Assembly (NCBI RefSeq): GCF_013520985.1
Contig: NZ_JACDTY010000004.1
Location: forward strand, 124,001-188,000
Length of the DNA: 64,000 nucleotides
Source of the DNA: Mesorhizobium neociceri
Lineage (GTDB): Bacteria; Pseudomonadota; Alphaproteobacteria; Rhizobiales; Rhizobiaceae
Direction: 5' to 3'
Position numbers and translations under genes: made by a program. The notes under the pieces are model-generated. The model saw only the letters and a list, made by a program, of their open reading frames with translations, was not told where the DNA came from and ran no database searches. Positions 18,289-27,247 of the stretch are shown here, one piece after another (position 1 is the first letter of the stretch; each line of letters begins with the position of its first letter).

Positions 18289-19353
18289 ATGGCCGAGCCA
18301 TTCCTCTCCATCCAGCACGTGCGAAAGTCCTACGGCACCAACACCGTGGTCCAGGATTTCAGCCTCGATGTCGAACCGGGCGAGTTCGTCTCGTTCCTCG
18401 GCCCATCCGGTTGCGGCAAGACGACGGTGCTGCGCATGGTCGCCGGGTTCGAAGAGCCGTCGGGCGGCAAGATCGTCGTCGCCGGCAAGGACATCACAAG
18501 GCTGAAGCCCAACCAGCGCAATGTCGGCATGGTGTTCCAGGCCTATGCGCTGTTCCCGAACCTGACGGTGGCGCAGAACATTGCCTTCGGGCTGAAAGTC
18601 GGAGGCATGAACAAGCCGGACGCCGACCGCCGCGTCGCCGAAATGCTCGACATGATCAAGCTGCCGCAGATGGCGGATCGCTATCCCTACCAGCTCTCGG
18701 GCGGCCAGCAGCAGCGTATAGCGCTGGCGCGCGCCATCGCGCCGAAGCCGAAGCTGCTCTTGCTCGACGAGCCGCTGTCGGCGCTCGACGCCAAGGTGCG
18801 CGTGTCGTTGCGCGAGGAAATCCGCTCGATCCAGAAAAAGCTCGACATCACCACCATCTTCGTCACCCATGACCAGGAAGAGGCGCTGTCGATCTCCGAC
18901 CGCATCGCAGTCATGTATGGCGGCAAGGCCGAGCAGGTCGGCACGCCGTTCGAGATCTACAATCGGCCGTCGACCAAGTTCGTCGCCAATTTCGTCGGCA
19001 CGCTGAACGTGCTCGAAGGCAGGGTCACCGACGCCGCGGCTGGCACGGTGCAGGTCAACACCCAGGAAGTCTCGCTCAAGGGCAAGCTCAACGGTTCGAA
19101 GTCCGGCGATATGCTGTCGCTGGCACTGCGGCCCGAAGCGATTTCGCTGGGACGCCAGCCGGGCCGTGACTCCAGCCTGTCGGGCGAAATCTCCGAAGTG
19201 CACTTCCTCGGCTCGGTGATCCGCGTTCGCGTCGGCATCGGCGGCAACACGGTGTCGCTCGACACCTTCAACAGCCCGGCGACGCCGCCGCCGGCAGTCG
19301 GCGAGAAGGCCGACATATCGTTCTCTTCAAGCGATATGCTGGTGCTGCACTAG
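18289..19353 (+). CDS. ABC transporter ATP-binding protein (PotA-like)
   Basis: 354-residue ATPase energising the upstream transporter. Walker A is GPSGCGKTT (about residues 39-47), the signature is LSGGQQQR, Walker B is LLLLDEPLSALD, and the H-loop is VTHDQEEA. A C-terminal TOBE-like domain (residues about 240-350, with RPEAISLG) is present as in PotA/MalK relatives. It lies 29 bp after the second permease. The substrate follows that of the solute-binding protein and is unknown. Confidence 0.94.
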   Translation: MAEPFLSIQHVRKSYGTNTVVQDFSLDVEPGEFVSFLGPSGCGKTTVLRMVAGFEEPSGGKIVVAGKDITRLKPNQRNVGMVFQAYALFPNLTVAQNIAFGLKVGGMNKPDADRRVAEMLDMIKLPQMADRYPYQLSGGQQQRIALARAIAPKPKLLLLDEPLSALDAKVRVSLREEIRSIQKKLDITTIFVTHDQEEALSISDRIAVMYGGKAEQVGTPFEIYNRPSTKFVANFVGTLNVLEGRVTDAAAGTVQVNTQEVSLKGKLNGSKSGDMLSLALRPEAISLGRQPGRDSSLSGEISEVHFLGSVIRVRVGIGGNTVSLDTFNSPATPPPAVGEKADISFSSSDMLVLH

Positions 19354-19503
19354 TAAAAGCAGCATCCTCAGGAAAACTGAGGCGGTCGATTCAAGCCGGC
19401 GCGATGAGCGGCTGTAGGCCGGGGCCGGGAGTGCACTGGACAATCAACAGCATCTTGCCATCCGGCCACTGCCCACGATGCCGCTTCACCGCTACCATGG
19501 GCC

Positions 19504-21057
19504 ATGGCGCTTTTCGAACTCACCCTTGTCCTGCTGCTGACTGCCGTCGCGCTGACGGCGCTGTCGCGACAGCTGGAGATTCCCTATCCCTCCCTGCTGG
19601 CTCTGGCCGGGGTCGCGATTGCCTTCGTACCGGGTGCGCCGACGATCGAGATCGATCCGGAACTTGCGCTTGCGCTGTTCATCGCGCCGGTGCTTCTCGA
19701 CGCTGCCTATGATACCTCGCTACGGGACCTGAAACGCTACCGGCTGTCGCTGGCGTTGCTGGCGCTTGGCGCAGTCGTCTTCACCACCGTGGTGGTTGCC
19801 TTCGTCGGCTGGAAGATGGCCGGCCTGCCGATCGCGGCCGCGATCGCGCTCGGCGCCATCGTCGCGCCGCCGGATGCAGTGGCGGCTAGTGCTGTGCTCA
19901 GCCAGTTCAAGGTGCCGCACCGCATTACCGCCATCCTGCAGGGCGAGAGCCTGCTCAACGATGCCACCGCACTCTTGATCTACCGGCTGGCGGTTTCGGC
20001 GGCGCTCGGCACGATCATGCTCAGCAACGCCATTCCGGTGATTCTGCTGGCAACGATCGGCAGCGTTATCGCCGGCTATTTGTTTGGCCGCGTCTCGCTG
20101 CTGACGCTCGGCCGCATCGAGGATGCGGCGAGCAGCACGGTGGTGCAGTTTGCCGGGACCTTTGCCGTCTGGATCATCGCCGACAAGCTCGGCCTTTCAG
20201 CCATCATCACCATCGTTGTCTACGCCATCACCATCGCGCGCAGGGCGCCGCGCCGCATGTCGGCCAGACGCCGCGTCAGCACCTATTCCGTCTGGGAGTC
20301 GGCGGTGTTCGTGCTCAACGTACTGGCCTTCGTGCTGATGGGCCTGCAGGCACGCTCGATCGTCGGCAGGCTTGCCGGCGACGGGCAGGGCGAAGCCTTT
20401 CTCTTTGCCGGAACCGTGCTGGTCGTTGTCATCGTGGCGCGTCTTGTCTGGGTGGGGAGTTACGTCGCTATCATCCGATGGCTTGCCCGCCTCGGCAGCC
20501 AAGAAGCAAGGCGCGATCTGCCGACATTCGGCGGCGCCGTGCTGGTCGGCTGGTGCGGCATGCGCGGACTGGTGACGCTGGTGGTGGCCATCGCGCTGCC
20601 TGCCGATTTTCCCGGCCGCGATCCGATCGTGCTTGCCGCCTTCGCGGTGGTTCTGGGCACGCTGGTGCTGCAAGGCATGACGCTGAAGCCACTGCTGCGC
20701 TGGATCAACTTCGACCCGGACAGAAGCGTCGACACCGAGGTGGCGCAGGCGCGTGTCGCCATCATGCAGGCGGCACTCGACGTGCTCAGCCGCAAGACCT
20801 CGGCGGCTGCCGCCGTCGTGCGAGAGCAATATGAAGCGCAGCGCCTGATCGCGGAAAACCCTGAGGACGCCCAAGCCGCAACCGAATATGACCGGCTGCG
20901 CCTCTTTGCCATCAACCGCCAGCGCGACACGCTCGAGGAATTGCGCAGCAACGGCACGATCGGCGACGAGGCCTATCACCGGCTGGAGGAAGAAATCGAC
21001 TGGGCGGAACTGGCGGCATCGCCGGCGGGTAGTTTCCAGCCGCTGACGACGTCATAG
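19504..21057 (+). CDS. Cation:proton antiporter of the CPA1 (NhaP) family
   Basis: 517-residue integral membrane antiporter with about 12 helices in the first 420 residues, then a hydrophilic C-terminal tail (about 100 residues). The family block GESLLNDATALLIYRLAV and the GALGAIVAPPDAVAASAVL region hold the acidic residues used for Na+/H+ exchange. It lies 150 bp after the ABC ATPase, so it may be a separate unit. Expected role is pH and sodium homeostasis. Confidence 0.9.
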   Translation: MALFELTLVLLLTAVALTALSRQLEIPYPSLLALAGVAIAFVPGAPTIEIDPELALALFIAPVLLDAAYDTSLRDLKRYRLSLALLALGAVVFTTVVVAFVGWKMAGLPIAAAIALGAIVAPPDAVAASAVLSQFKVPHRITAILQGESLLNDATALLIYRLAVSAALGTIMLSNAIPVILLATIGSVIAGYLFGRVSLLTLGRIEDAASSTVVQFAGTFAVWIIADKLGLSAIITIVVYAITIARRAPRRMSARRRVSTYSVWESAVFVLNVLAFVLMGLQARSIVGRLAGDGQGEAFLFAGTVLVVVIVARLVWVGSYVAIIRWLARLGSQEARRDLPTFGGAVLVGWCGMRGLVTLVVAIALPADFPGRDPIVLAAFAVVLGTLVLQGMTLKPLLRWINFDPDRSVDTEVAQARVAIMQAALDVLSRKTSAAAAVVREQYEAQRLIAENPEDAQAATEYDRLRLFAINRQRDTLEELRSNGTIGDEAYHRLEEEIDWAELAASPAGSFQPLTTS

Positions 21058-21146
21058 ACGCTGGCCCAGTTCCGCCATCCGCCCGGCACATTGTAACCTA
21101 TCCAGCGAACCGTTACTGCCATCAGCGAAAGTGAGCCGGGTAAGCA

Positions 21147-22055
21147 ATGAAGCTGGTCAGCTACAACATTCAGTACGGGTTCGGCAGCGACGGTCGCTAT
21201 GACCTTTCGCGCGCGGCGCGGATCGTTGATGGCGCCGACATCATTGCGCTCCAGGAGGTGGAGCGGCACTGGCAGCGGAGCAATGAGGACGACCAGCCAG
21301 AGATCCTGTCCAGGCTGCTGCCGGACTATCATTGGGTTTATGGTCCGGCCTTCGACATGGACGCCAGCCAGGAGGAGAGCGGTCGCATCGTCAACCGCCG
21401 CCGGCAGTTCGGCACCACGCTGCTGTCGAAATTGCCGATCGTCTGGTCGCGCCTGCACACGCTGCCGATGCGTCGCACTTTGCGGCCCCTCAACACCCGC
21501 AATGCGGCGCTCGAATGCATGATCCGCACGCCGGCCGGCCCGGTGCGGTTCCTGTCGTTGCATCTCGCCCATATCGCGGCGGAGGAGCGACTTGAACAGA
21601 TCGACTATCTGCTCAACGAGCATCGCCGCGCACCGTCCGAGGGCGGGCCGTGGAGCGGCGTCGATGACGAGCCCTCGCGCAACTGGACCAGCGGCGAGGC
21701 CGAGCCGGAAAATCCGCAGGCGGCGATCTGGCTCGGCGATTTCAACATGGAGCCGGGCAGCGCCGAATATCGCCACATCGTCGGCAGCACGCCCTATCAT
21801 CGCGGCGCCGCCTATCTCGATGGTTTTGTCGATGCGGCTGCCGTTGCCAGCGAGCCGCCAGCCGATTTCCACACCCATGTGAAGACCATCGACGGCAAGG
21901 TAGCGAAGCGCCGGCTCGACCATTGCTTCGTCGGCGGCATGTTCGCGGACCGAGTCCGCTCGGTCAGCGCCGATATCGGCGAAATCGCTTCGGACCATTT
22001 CCCGGTCCGGGTCGACATCGATCTCGAAACGCCATTGGGCTCGGGAGGTCGTTGA
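21147..22055 (+). CDS. Endonuclease/exonuclease/phosphatase (EEP) family hydrolase
   Basis: 302-residue EEP-fold protein. It begins directly with MKLVSYNIQYG (Asn of the EEP active site), then ALQEVER (catalytic Glu), AIWLGDFNMEPGS (GDFN motif) and a C-terminal SDHFPVRVDI (Asp-His pair). All active-site motifs are retained, so it is likely a functional Mg-dependent phosphodiesterase; nucleic acid, phospholipid or sugar-phosphate substrates are all possible. There is no signal peptide, so it is cytoplasmic. It lies 7 bp before a DMT-family gene, probably cotranscribed. Confidence 0.87.
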   Translation: MKLVSYNIQYGFGSDGRYDLSRAARIVDGADIIALQEVERHWQRSNEDDQPEILSRLLPDYHWVYGPAFDMDASQEESGRIVNRRRQFGTTLLSKLPIVWSRLHTLPMRRTLRPLNTRNAALECMIRTPAGPVRFLSLHLAHIAAEERLEQIDYLLNEHRRAPSEGGPWSGVDDEPSRNWTSGEAEPENPQAAIWLGDFNMEPGSAEYRHIVGSTPYHRGAAYLDGFVDAAAVASEPPADFHTHVKTIDGKVAKRRLDHCFVGGMFADRVRSVSADIGEIASDHFPVRVDIDLETPLGSGGR

Positions 22056-22062
22056 GCCCTCC

Positions 22063-22908
22063 ATGACGCTTTTCGTCTTCTTCGCGGTGCTTGCTGCGGC
22101 CGCCATGCACGCGATCTGGAACGCGCTGGTCAAGGTGCATCTCGACCGCTTCCTGTCGATCACACTGATGACGCTGGGCATGGGGTTTGCCGCGCTGTTC
22201 GTGCTGCCCTTTGTCGAGTTTCCGAAAGCCGAAGTGTGGCCCTACATCATCGCTTCGGTGATCTTTCACATGGGCTACCGAACCTTCCTGATCGGCGCCT
22301 ACAAGGCCGGTGATTTCGCCCAGACCTATCCGCTGGCGCGCGGCACGGCGCCGCTGCTGACCGCGCTCGGCGGCGTTGTTGTGGTGCAGGAGATGCCGGC
22401 GCCGTTCGCCGTCCTCGGCATCCTGCTGCTGTCGGCCGGCACGCTGGTGATGTCGTTTCGCGGCGGCGCGCATCTGGAACGGATCAATCTGCGCGCGGTC
22501 GGCTTTGCGCTCGGCACTTCGATCTTCATCTCCAGCTACACGCTCTCCGACGGCAGCGGCGCGCGGCTGGCGGCGACGGCGCAAAGCTATGCCGCCTGGC
22601 TGTTCATCTGCGACGCCCTTGGCGCGCTGGTGCTCTGTCTCGTCTTCCGTGGACCGCAGGCACTGCCTGTGCTGGCGCGCGACTGGAAGGCCGGGCTGTT
22701 CACCGGCGTGCTCAGCGGTGCCGCCTACTGGATCGTCATGTGGGCGATGACCAAGGCGCCGATCGCCTCGGTGGCGTCGCTGCGCGAGACCTCGATCCTG
22801 TTTGCCATGATGATCTCGGTCTTCGCGCTGGGCGAAAAGATGACGGGCTGGCGCGGTGCCGCCGCGCTCAGCATTGTCGCCGGTGTTGTGGCGCTCAGGC
22901 TGGGTTAG
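22063..22908 (+). CDS. DMT superfamily (EamA) transporter
   Basis: 281-residue protein with about ten hydrophobic helices in two EamA repeats (first half ending near AGTLVMSFRGGAHL, second starting AVGFALGTSIFISSYTLSDG). DMT proteins are usually exporters of metabolites or amino acids. It starts 7 bp after the EEP gene and overlaps the stop of the convergent MFS gene by 4 bp. The substrate is unknown. Confidence 0.88.
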   Translation: MTLFVFFAVLAAAAMHAIWNALVKVHLDRFLSITLMTLGMGFAALFVLPFVEFPKAEVWPYIIASVIFHMGYRTFLIGAYKAGDFAQTYPLARGTAPLLTALGGVVVVQEMPAPFAVLGILLLSAGTLVMSFRGGAHLERINLRAVGFALGTSIFISSYTLSDGSGARLAATAQSYAAWLFICDALGALVLCLVFRGPQALPVLARDWKAGLFTGVLSGAAYWIVMWAMTKAPIASVASLRETSILFAMMISVFALGEKMTGWRGAAALSIVAGVVALRLG

Positions 22909-24122
22909 CCCAGCACCGTCATTACCTGGCCGCGGCGCTCCGGACTGAAGCGGATGACGACGATGATGCAGACGGCGACCACGCCGGCGAACAGCGCCAG
23001 CGCGTAGCCATAGCTGCCTCCAGGCGCTTCAGCGATGCCTGCCTGGTAGGGACCGCCGTAGGACGCCGCGAGGTTGCCGGCCTGGTAGATGAAGCCTGGC
23101 AAGGTCGCGCGCACCGCACCGGGCGACAGCTCGTTGAGGTGCACCGGGATGACGCCCCAGGCGCCCTGGACAGCGACCTGCATGACGAAGGCGCCGATGG
23201 CCAGCATGAACGGCGTCGAGCTGTAGGCCCACAGCGGGATCGACGGCAGGGCGATCAAGCAGGCCAGCGTGATGGCATTGACGCGGCCGATCTTCTCCGA
23301 CAGCGCGCCGAACGCCAGGCCGCCGACGATGGCGCCGATGTTGGCGACGATGGTGATCCAGCTCACCGTGTGCGGGTCGAAGCCATGCTGCTTCTTCAGG
23401 AAGGTCGGATAGAGGTCCTGCGTGCCATGGCTGAAGAAGTTGAAGAACATCATCAGCACGACCGCATAGAGGGCGACGCCCCAGTGCTTCTGCAGCGTTT
23501 CAAGCAGTCCCGGTTTGACGGATTTCTGCGCCTCGACGAAGGCCGGCGATTCCGGCACATGCGAGCGGACGAAGAGAACGATCAGCGCCGGCAGGAAGGA
23601 GAGCAGGAACATTGTGCGCCAGCCGATCGTATAGCCGCCGATCGTCTGCTGATAGAGCAGGCCATAGACCACGGCCGCCAAGAGATAGCCGGTGGGATAG
23701 CCGCATTGCAGGATGCCCGAGACCATGCCGCGGGCGCTGGGCGGAATGGATTCCATGGCGAGCGAACTGCCGAGCCCCCATTCGCCGCCCATGGCGATGC
23801 CGAACAAGGCCCGCAGCGCCAGGAAAATGCCGAGATTGGGCGAGAAGGCGGCCAGCGCGCCGATCACCGAATAGCTTACGATGTTGAGCATCAGGATGGG
23901 CTTGCGACCGTATTTGTCGGCCAGCATGCCGAAGAAGAAGGCGCCGATGAAGCGCGTCGCCAGCGTCAGGAACAGCGCCTTGGAGACCGCCGGGACGTCG
24001 GTGTTGAATTCAGTTGCGATATCGGTGAGCAGGAAGGTCAGAAGGAAGAAATCGAAAGCGTCGAGCGTCCAGCCAAGGAAGGAGGCAAGGACGGTTTTCT
24101 TCTGCTGAGAGGTGAGGGTCAC
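22905..24122 (-). CDS. MFS transporter (metabolite:proton symporter type)
   Basis: 405-residue, 12-helix major facilitator. The N-terminus KKTVLASFLGWTLDAFDFFLLTFLLTDIA matches the sialate/lactate/aromatic acid:H+ symporter group, and loop 2-3 carries GMLADKYGRKPIL, the MFS A-motif. I chose the GTG at 24122 because GGAG is spaced 7 bases before it; an ATG at 24140 and an in-frame start at 24173 are alternatives. It terminates the long minus-strand catabolic cluster and may import a carboxylated substrate or intermediate for it. Confidence 0.9.
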   Translation of the reverse strand: MTLTSQQKKTVLASFLGWTLDAFDFFLLTFLLTDIATEFNTDVPAVSKALFLTLATRFIGAFFFGMLADKYGRKPILMLNIVSYSVIGALAAFSPNLGIFLALRALFGIAMGGEWGLGSSLAMESIPPSARGMVSGILQCGYPTGYLLAAVVYGLLYQQTIGGYTIGWRTMFLLSFLPALIVLFVRSHVPESPAFVEAQKSVKPGLLETLQKHWGVALYAVVLMMFFNFFSHGTQDLYPTFLKKQHGFDPHTVSWITIVANIGAIVGGLAFGALSEKIGRVNAITLACLIALPSIPLWAYSSTPFMLAIGAFVMQVAVQGAWGVIPVHLNELSPGAVRATLPGFIYQAGNLAASYGGPYQAGIAEAPGGSYGYALALFAGVVAVCIIVVIRFSPERRGQVMTVLG

Positions 24123-24212
24123 GACGGTACTCCAATGCATCCCCCGGGGAACGATATGTTCCTCGGCTCGCAAAAGAGAACAGCGATCAGCCGGCTTTCG
24201 AAAAGACGGTGG

Positions 24213-24530
24213 TCACTTTTTCGTAATATCGAGATCGAACACCATCAGCCCGTCGGTGCCGCCTTCGAGGGCTGCGACCAATCGGCCGCCGGCACGCTGA
24301 TGCGCTTCATGCACCAGATAGGCGTCGCGGGCGGCGGCATCGCGAAAGTCGATTGTGAAGCCGTGGCTGAAACCGCGCGCGAACGGCTCCGGGCTGACAT
24401 TGGCGCTGAAATGGACCGTGTCCATGCCTTCGACCACTTGGCGCAGCCCTTCGAGGTCGGCGTGGATTGCCGTTCGTTCAGTGTCGGCGACATCGCTGCG
24501 GAAGCGTACGAAGACGCAGTGCCTGATCAT
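24213..24530 (-). CDS. Dabb-family (stress-responsive A/B barrel) protein
   Basis: 105-residue dimeric alpha-beta barrel domain protein: starts MIRHCVFVRFRSDVADTER and contains the typical SHGFTIDFRDAAARDAYLVHEAHQ block. The start follows an AGGAAGGA site by about 8 bases; the 25-residue extension upstream is Arg-rich and unlikely. It lies 22 bp downstream of the GMC oxidoreductase gene, with which it is probably cotranscribed. Dabb proteins include small cyclases and oxygenases as well as proteins with no known activity, so the role here is open. Confidence 0.85.
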   Translation of the reverse strand: MIRHCVFVRFRSDVADTERTAIHADLEGLRQVVEGMDTVHFSANVSPEPFARGFSHGFTIDFRDAAARDAYLVHEAHQRAGGRLVAALEGGTDGLMVFDLDITKK

Positions 24531-24552
24531 CTGGGGGTCCTTCCTGAACCTG

Positions 24553-26181
24553 TTACGCTGCGCGGTTTCCAGAAAACACCGCCGGCGGCAGCGGTTCGCG
24601 GCCAAGGATAATATCCGAGCCCTTTTCGCCGATCATGATGGTCGGCGCATTGGTGTTGGAGGAGGGCACACGCGGCATCACCGAAGCGTCGCAGACGCGC
24701 AAGCCTTCGATCCCGCGCAAGCGCAGGTCCGGCGTCACCACGGCCATGGCGTCATGGCCCATCCGGCAGGTGCCGACCGGATGATGGTCGGTCTTGGCGG
24801 TGCGGCAGGCATAATCGATCAGCTCGTCATCGCTGGCGAGCGATGGTCCGGGCAGCACTTCGCGCAGCACGTAAGGTGCAAGCGCCTTCTGCCGCATGAT
24901 TTCGCGCGCCAGCCGCAGGCCCTTGATCGACATGGCGCGGTCATATGGATCGGACCAATAGTTCGGATCGATCAGCGGGTGGTCGGCCGGATCGCCGGTC
25001 TTCAGCCGCACCGTGCCGCGCGAGCGCGGGCGCAGGAACGCCGAGTTCAAGGTGACGCCCGGATTGTTCAGCTTTTCGACGCCGGCTTCGATGCCGGAGC
25101 CGAGGCCGAGATGGAACTGGATGTCGGGCGAGGCGGCTGTCGGGTCGGCGTACCAGAAACCGCCGGTCTCGAACAGGCTGGAGGCGACCGGCCCTTTCTT
25201 CAGGAGCAGGTACTGCAGGCCGGCCCATGCCGTGCGGTGCAGCTTGGCGTAGTTGTCGTAGGTGTGGTCGCCGGTGCATTCGGCGATGACGAACAAATCG
25301 AGATGATCCTGCAGATTGGAGCCGACGCCGGGCAGATCATGCACCGGCGTCACACCGACCGACTTCAGATGATCGGCCGGGCCGATGCCGGATTGCATCA
25401 ACAGCTTCGGCGAGCCGATGGCGCCGGACGAGACGATCACCTCGCGCTCGGCGCGCAGGATGGTCTTCTGGCCGCCGGGTTTGTCGACGATCTCGACGCC
25501 GATGGCGCGGCCTTTGTCGACGACGATACGGGTCACCAGCACATCGGTCCTGACGGTCAGGTTCTTGCGGGCGCGGATCGGCTTCAGATAGGCGACCGAA
25601 GCGGATGAACGCCGGGCGTCCTTCTGGGTCAGTTGATAATAGCCGACGCCTTCCTGGCTGGCGCCGTTGAAATCCGGGTTGAAGGGGATGCCCATCTCCT
25701 GACCGGCGCGAAAATAGGCCTCGCAAATCGGCAGCGGCGAAATCGGGTTCGACACGCCGAGCGGACCCTGGTCGCCATGAAAATCGTTGGCGAAGCGCTG
25801 GTTGTTCTCGGCCCGCTTGAAATAGGGCAGCACGTCCCGATAGCCCCAGCCGGTCAGGCCCTCTTCCTTCTCCCACGCATCGTAGTCGCGGGCGTTGCCG
25901 CGCGTGTAGATCTGGGCATTGATGGAGGAGCCGCCGCCGACGACCTTGGCCTGCGTGTACCAGAAGACGCGGTCCTGCATGTGCTTTTGCGGCACGGTCG
26001 ACCAGCCCCATGAGGCGATGCCCTTGGTCATCTTGGCAAACCCCGCCGGCATGTGGATGTAAGGGTGCCAGTCCTTGCCGCCGGCTTCCAGCAACAGAAC
26101 GGAATTTGAGGGTTCCTCACTTAGCCGGTTGGCCAGAACGCAGCCGGCCGGGCCGGCGCCCACGATGATGTAGTCGGTCAT
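24553..26181 (-). CDS. GMC-family FAD oxidoreductase (choline/alcohol dehydrogenase-like)
   Basis: 542-residue glucose-methanol-choline oxidoreductase. It shows the FAD dinucleotide motif DYIIVGAGPAGCVLANRLSE at the start, the GMC signature VVGGGSSINAQIYTRG (about residues 80-95), GAIGSPKLLMQSGIGP, and the C-terminal active-site His block HHPVGTCRMG with Asn in SSNTNAPT. It oxidises a primary or secondary alcohol, delivering electrons to O2 or a quinone. The ATG at 26181 is used instead of a GTG 12 bases upstream. It begins 12 bp after the SDR gene, so the two form one unit within the catabolic cluster. Confidence 0.92.
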   Translation of the reverse strand: MTDYIIVGAGPAGCVLANRLSEEPSNSVLLLEAGGKDWHPYIHMPAGFAKMTKGIASWGWSTVPQKHMQDRVFWYTQAKVVGGGSSINAQIYTRGNARDYDAWEKEEGLTGWGYRDVLPYFKRAENNQRFANDFHGDQGPLGVSNPISPLPICEAYFRAGQEMGIPFNPDFNGASQEGVGYYQLTQKDARRSSASVAYLKPIRARKNLTVRTDVLVTRIVVDKGRAIGVEIVDKPGGQKTILRAEREVIVSSGAIGSPKLLMQSGIGPADHLKSVGVTPVHDLPGVGSNLQDHLDLFVIAECTGDHTYDNYAKLHRTAWAGLQYLLLKKGPVASSLFETGGFWYADPTAASPDIQFHLGLGSGIEAGVEKLNNPGVTLNSAFLRPRSRGTVRLKTGDPADHPLIDPNYWSDPYDRAMSIKGLRLAREIMRQKALAPYVLREVLPGPSLASDDELIDYACRTAKTDHHPVGTCRMGHDAMAVVTPDLRLRGIEGLRVCDASVMPRVPSSNTNAPTIMIGEKGSDIILGREPLPPAVFSGNRAA

Positions 26182-26193
26182 GACACTATCCAC

Positions 26194-26961
26194 CTACAGT
26201 CGCGGCACCGAGAGCGCGCCGTCGACATTGATAATCGAGCCAGTCGAAAAGCCGAGCTTGCCGGCGGCAAGCGTCGCCACCACCGCACCGATGTCGGAGG
26301 CTTCGCCCCAGCGTTTTGCCGGCACCAGGCCGCCGTCGATCAGCGCGTTGTATTTGGCGGTGACGCCCGCCGTCATGTCGGTACGGATGATGCCCGGCCG
26401 CAGCTCGAACACGCCGATGTTTTCCGGGGCGAGGCGAAGCGCCAGGTTCTTCACCCACATGGAAAGCCCGGCCTTCGAGACGCAGTAGTCCGAGCGTTCC
26501 GGTGACGCCATTTCGGCGCTGACCGAAGTGATGGTGATGATCGATTTCGGATGGTCGCCCGGCGCCGCCAGCATCGCCTTCGCGACGGCCTGGCTGAGGA
26601 AGACGGTGCCGCGCAGGTTGATGTTCAGTGCACGGTCGAAATTCTCCGGCTTCAGCTCCAGCAGATCGCCGCGCACCACGGCGCCGACGCCGGCATTGTT
26701 GACGAGGCAGTCGATGCGGCCGAAGGCGTTTGTTGCGGCGTCGACGAGGGCTGCATGGTTGTCCAGGTTGGCGATATCACAACGGACATAGGCGAACTTT
26801 GCGCCGCGCGCGGTGATGTCGGTAGCAAGTTCGTCGAGAGTTTGATCAGCAAGATCGGCGATCAGAATGTCGAAGCCCGTATCGGCCAGAGCTTCGGCGC
26901 AGGCCAGCCCAATGCCGCGCGCGCCGCCGGTGACGATGGCTGCGGGACGGGTCAATCGCAT
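26194..26961 (-). CDS. 3-ketoacyl-ACP reductase-like SDR oxidoreductase
   Basis: 255-residue SDR. The cofactor motif is TGGARGIG, followed by NNAG, catalytic Ser in TSVSAEMASPERSDYCVSK with Tyr-Lys, and a C-terminus ending STGSIINVDGALSVPRL. Rossmann dehydrogenases annotated as FabG-like are often catabolic polyol or ketone dehydrogenases in rhizobial clusters. The start at 26961 follows the family; longer in-frame sequence runs into a palindromic repeat. It lies next to two GMC oxidoreductases, suggesting successive oxidation or reduction of the same substrate. Confidence 0.92.
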   Translation of the reverse strand: MRLTRPAAIVTGGARGIGLACAEALADTGFDILIADLADQTLDELATDITARGAKFAYVRCDIANLDNHAALVDAATNAFGRIDCLVNNAGVGAVVRGDLLELKPENFDRALNINLRGTVFLSQAVAKAMLAAPGDHPKSIITITSVSAEMASPERSDYCVSKAGLSMWVKNLALRLAPENIGVFELRPGIIRTDMTAGVTAKYNALIDGGLVPAKRWGEASDIGAVVATLAAGKLGFSTGSIINVDGALSVPRL

Positions 26962-26969
26962 ATGGCGCT

Positions 26970-27125
26970 CCCCCACTCCGTCTCGGCTTCGCCGAGCCAC
27001 CTCTCCCCCACATTCGTGGGGGAAGAGGAAATGCCAATCGCCAAGGTCGCTGCTTTGAAAGGCTTGGGTTTCCTCTCCCCCATGGACATGGGGGAGAGGT
27101 GGCCGCGCAGCGGCCGGAGTGGGGG
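26970..27125. repeat. Palindromic mosaic repeat element A
   Basis: Terminal 11-bp perfect inverted repeats (cccccactccg at 26970-26980 and its complement at 27115-27125) enclose three internal hairpins: 26982-26996, 27004-27023 and a 12-bp stem 27072-27083/27088-27099. This is the general form of rhizobial intergenic mosaic elements. It lies immediately upstream of the SDR gene and so in its leader. Confidence 0.75.
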
Positions 27126-27240
27126 ACTGGCACCGCCAAATGCGATTGCCCTGTCGTTTACGGGGAGCAGGTTCCGGTCCACCCTCCGCAGCTGCAGCGC
27201 AGCTGCTGCGGAGGACGGGCAGGCGGATGAGGGGCGGCGC
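27126..27240. repeat. Palindromic mosaic repeat element B
   Basis: It adjoins element A and includes a 10-bp stem (27183-27192 with 27205-27214). Bases 27218-27235 are identical to 12492-12509 in the repeat near the GS-family gene, showing that both belong to one family. It sits just downstream of the GMC gene ending at 27248. Confidence 0.7.
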
Positions 27241-27247
27241 CGACCTA

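Noticed and set aside
22740..24611. 623-residue plus-strand frame opposite the MFS gene
   Set aside because: His/Asp/Gln/Arg-rich shadow of the MFS transporter; no domain and no good start.
27127..27150. TGGCAC start resembling a sigma-54 promoter
   Set aside because: The -12 element does not match (no TTGC at the required spacing) and the site lies within a repeat.
26970..27240. Possible insertion-sequence remnant
   Set aside because: Has terminal inverted repeats but no transposase fragment or target duplication found; nested hairpins fit a rhizobial mosaic repeat better.
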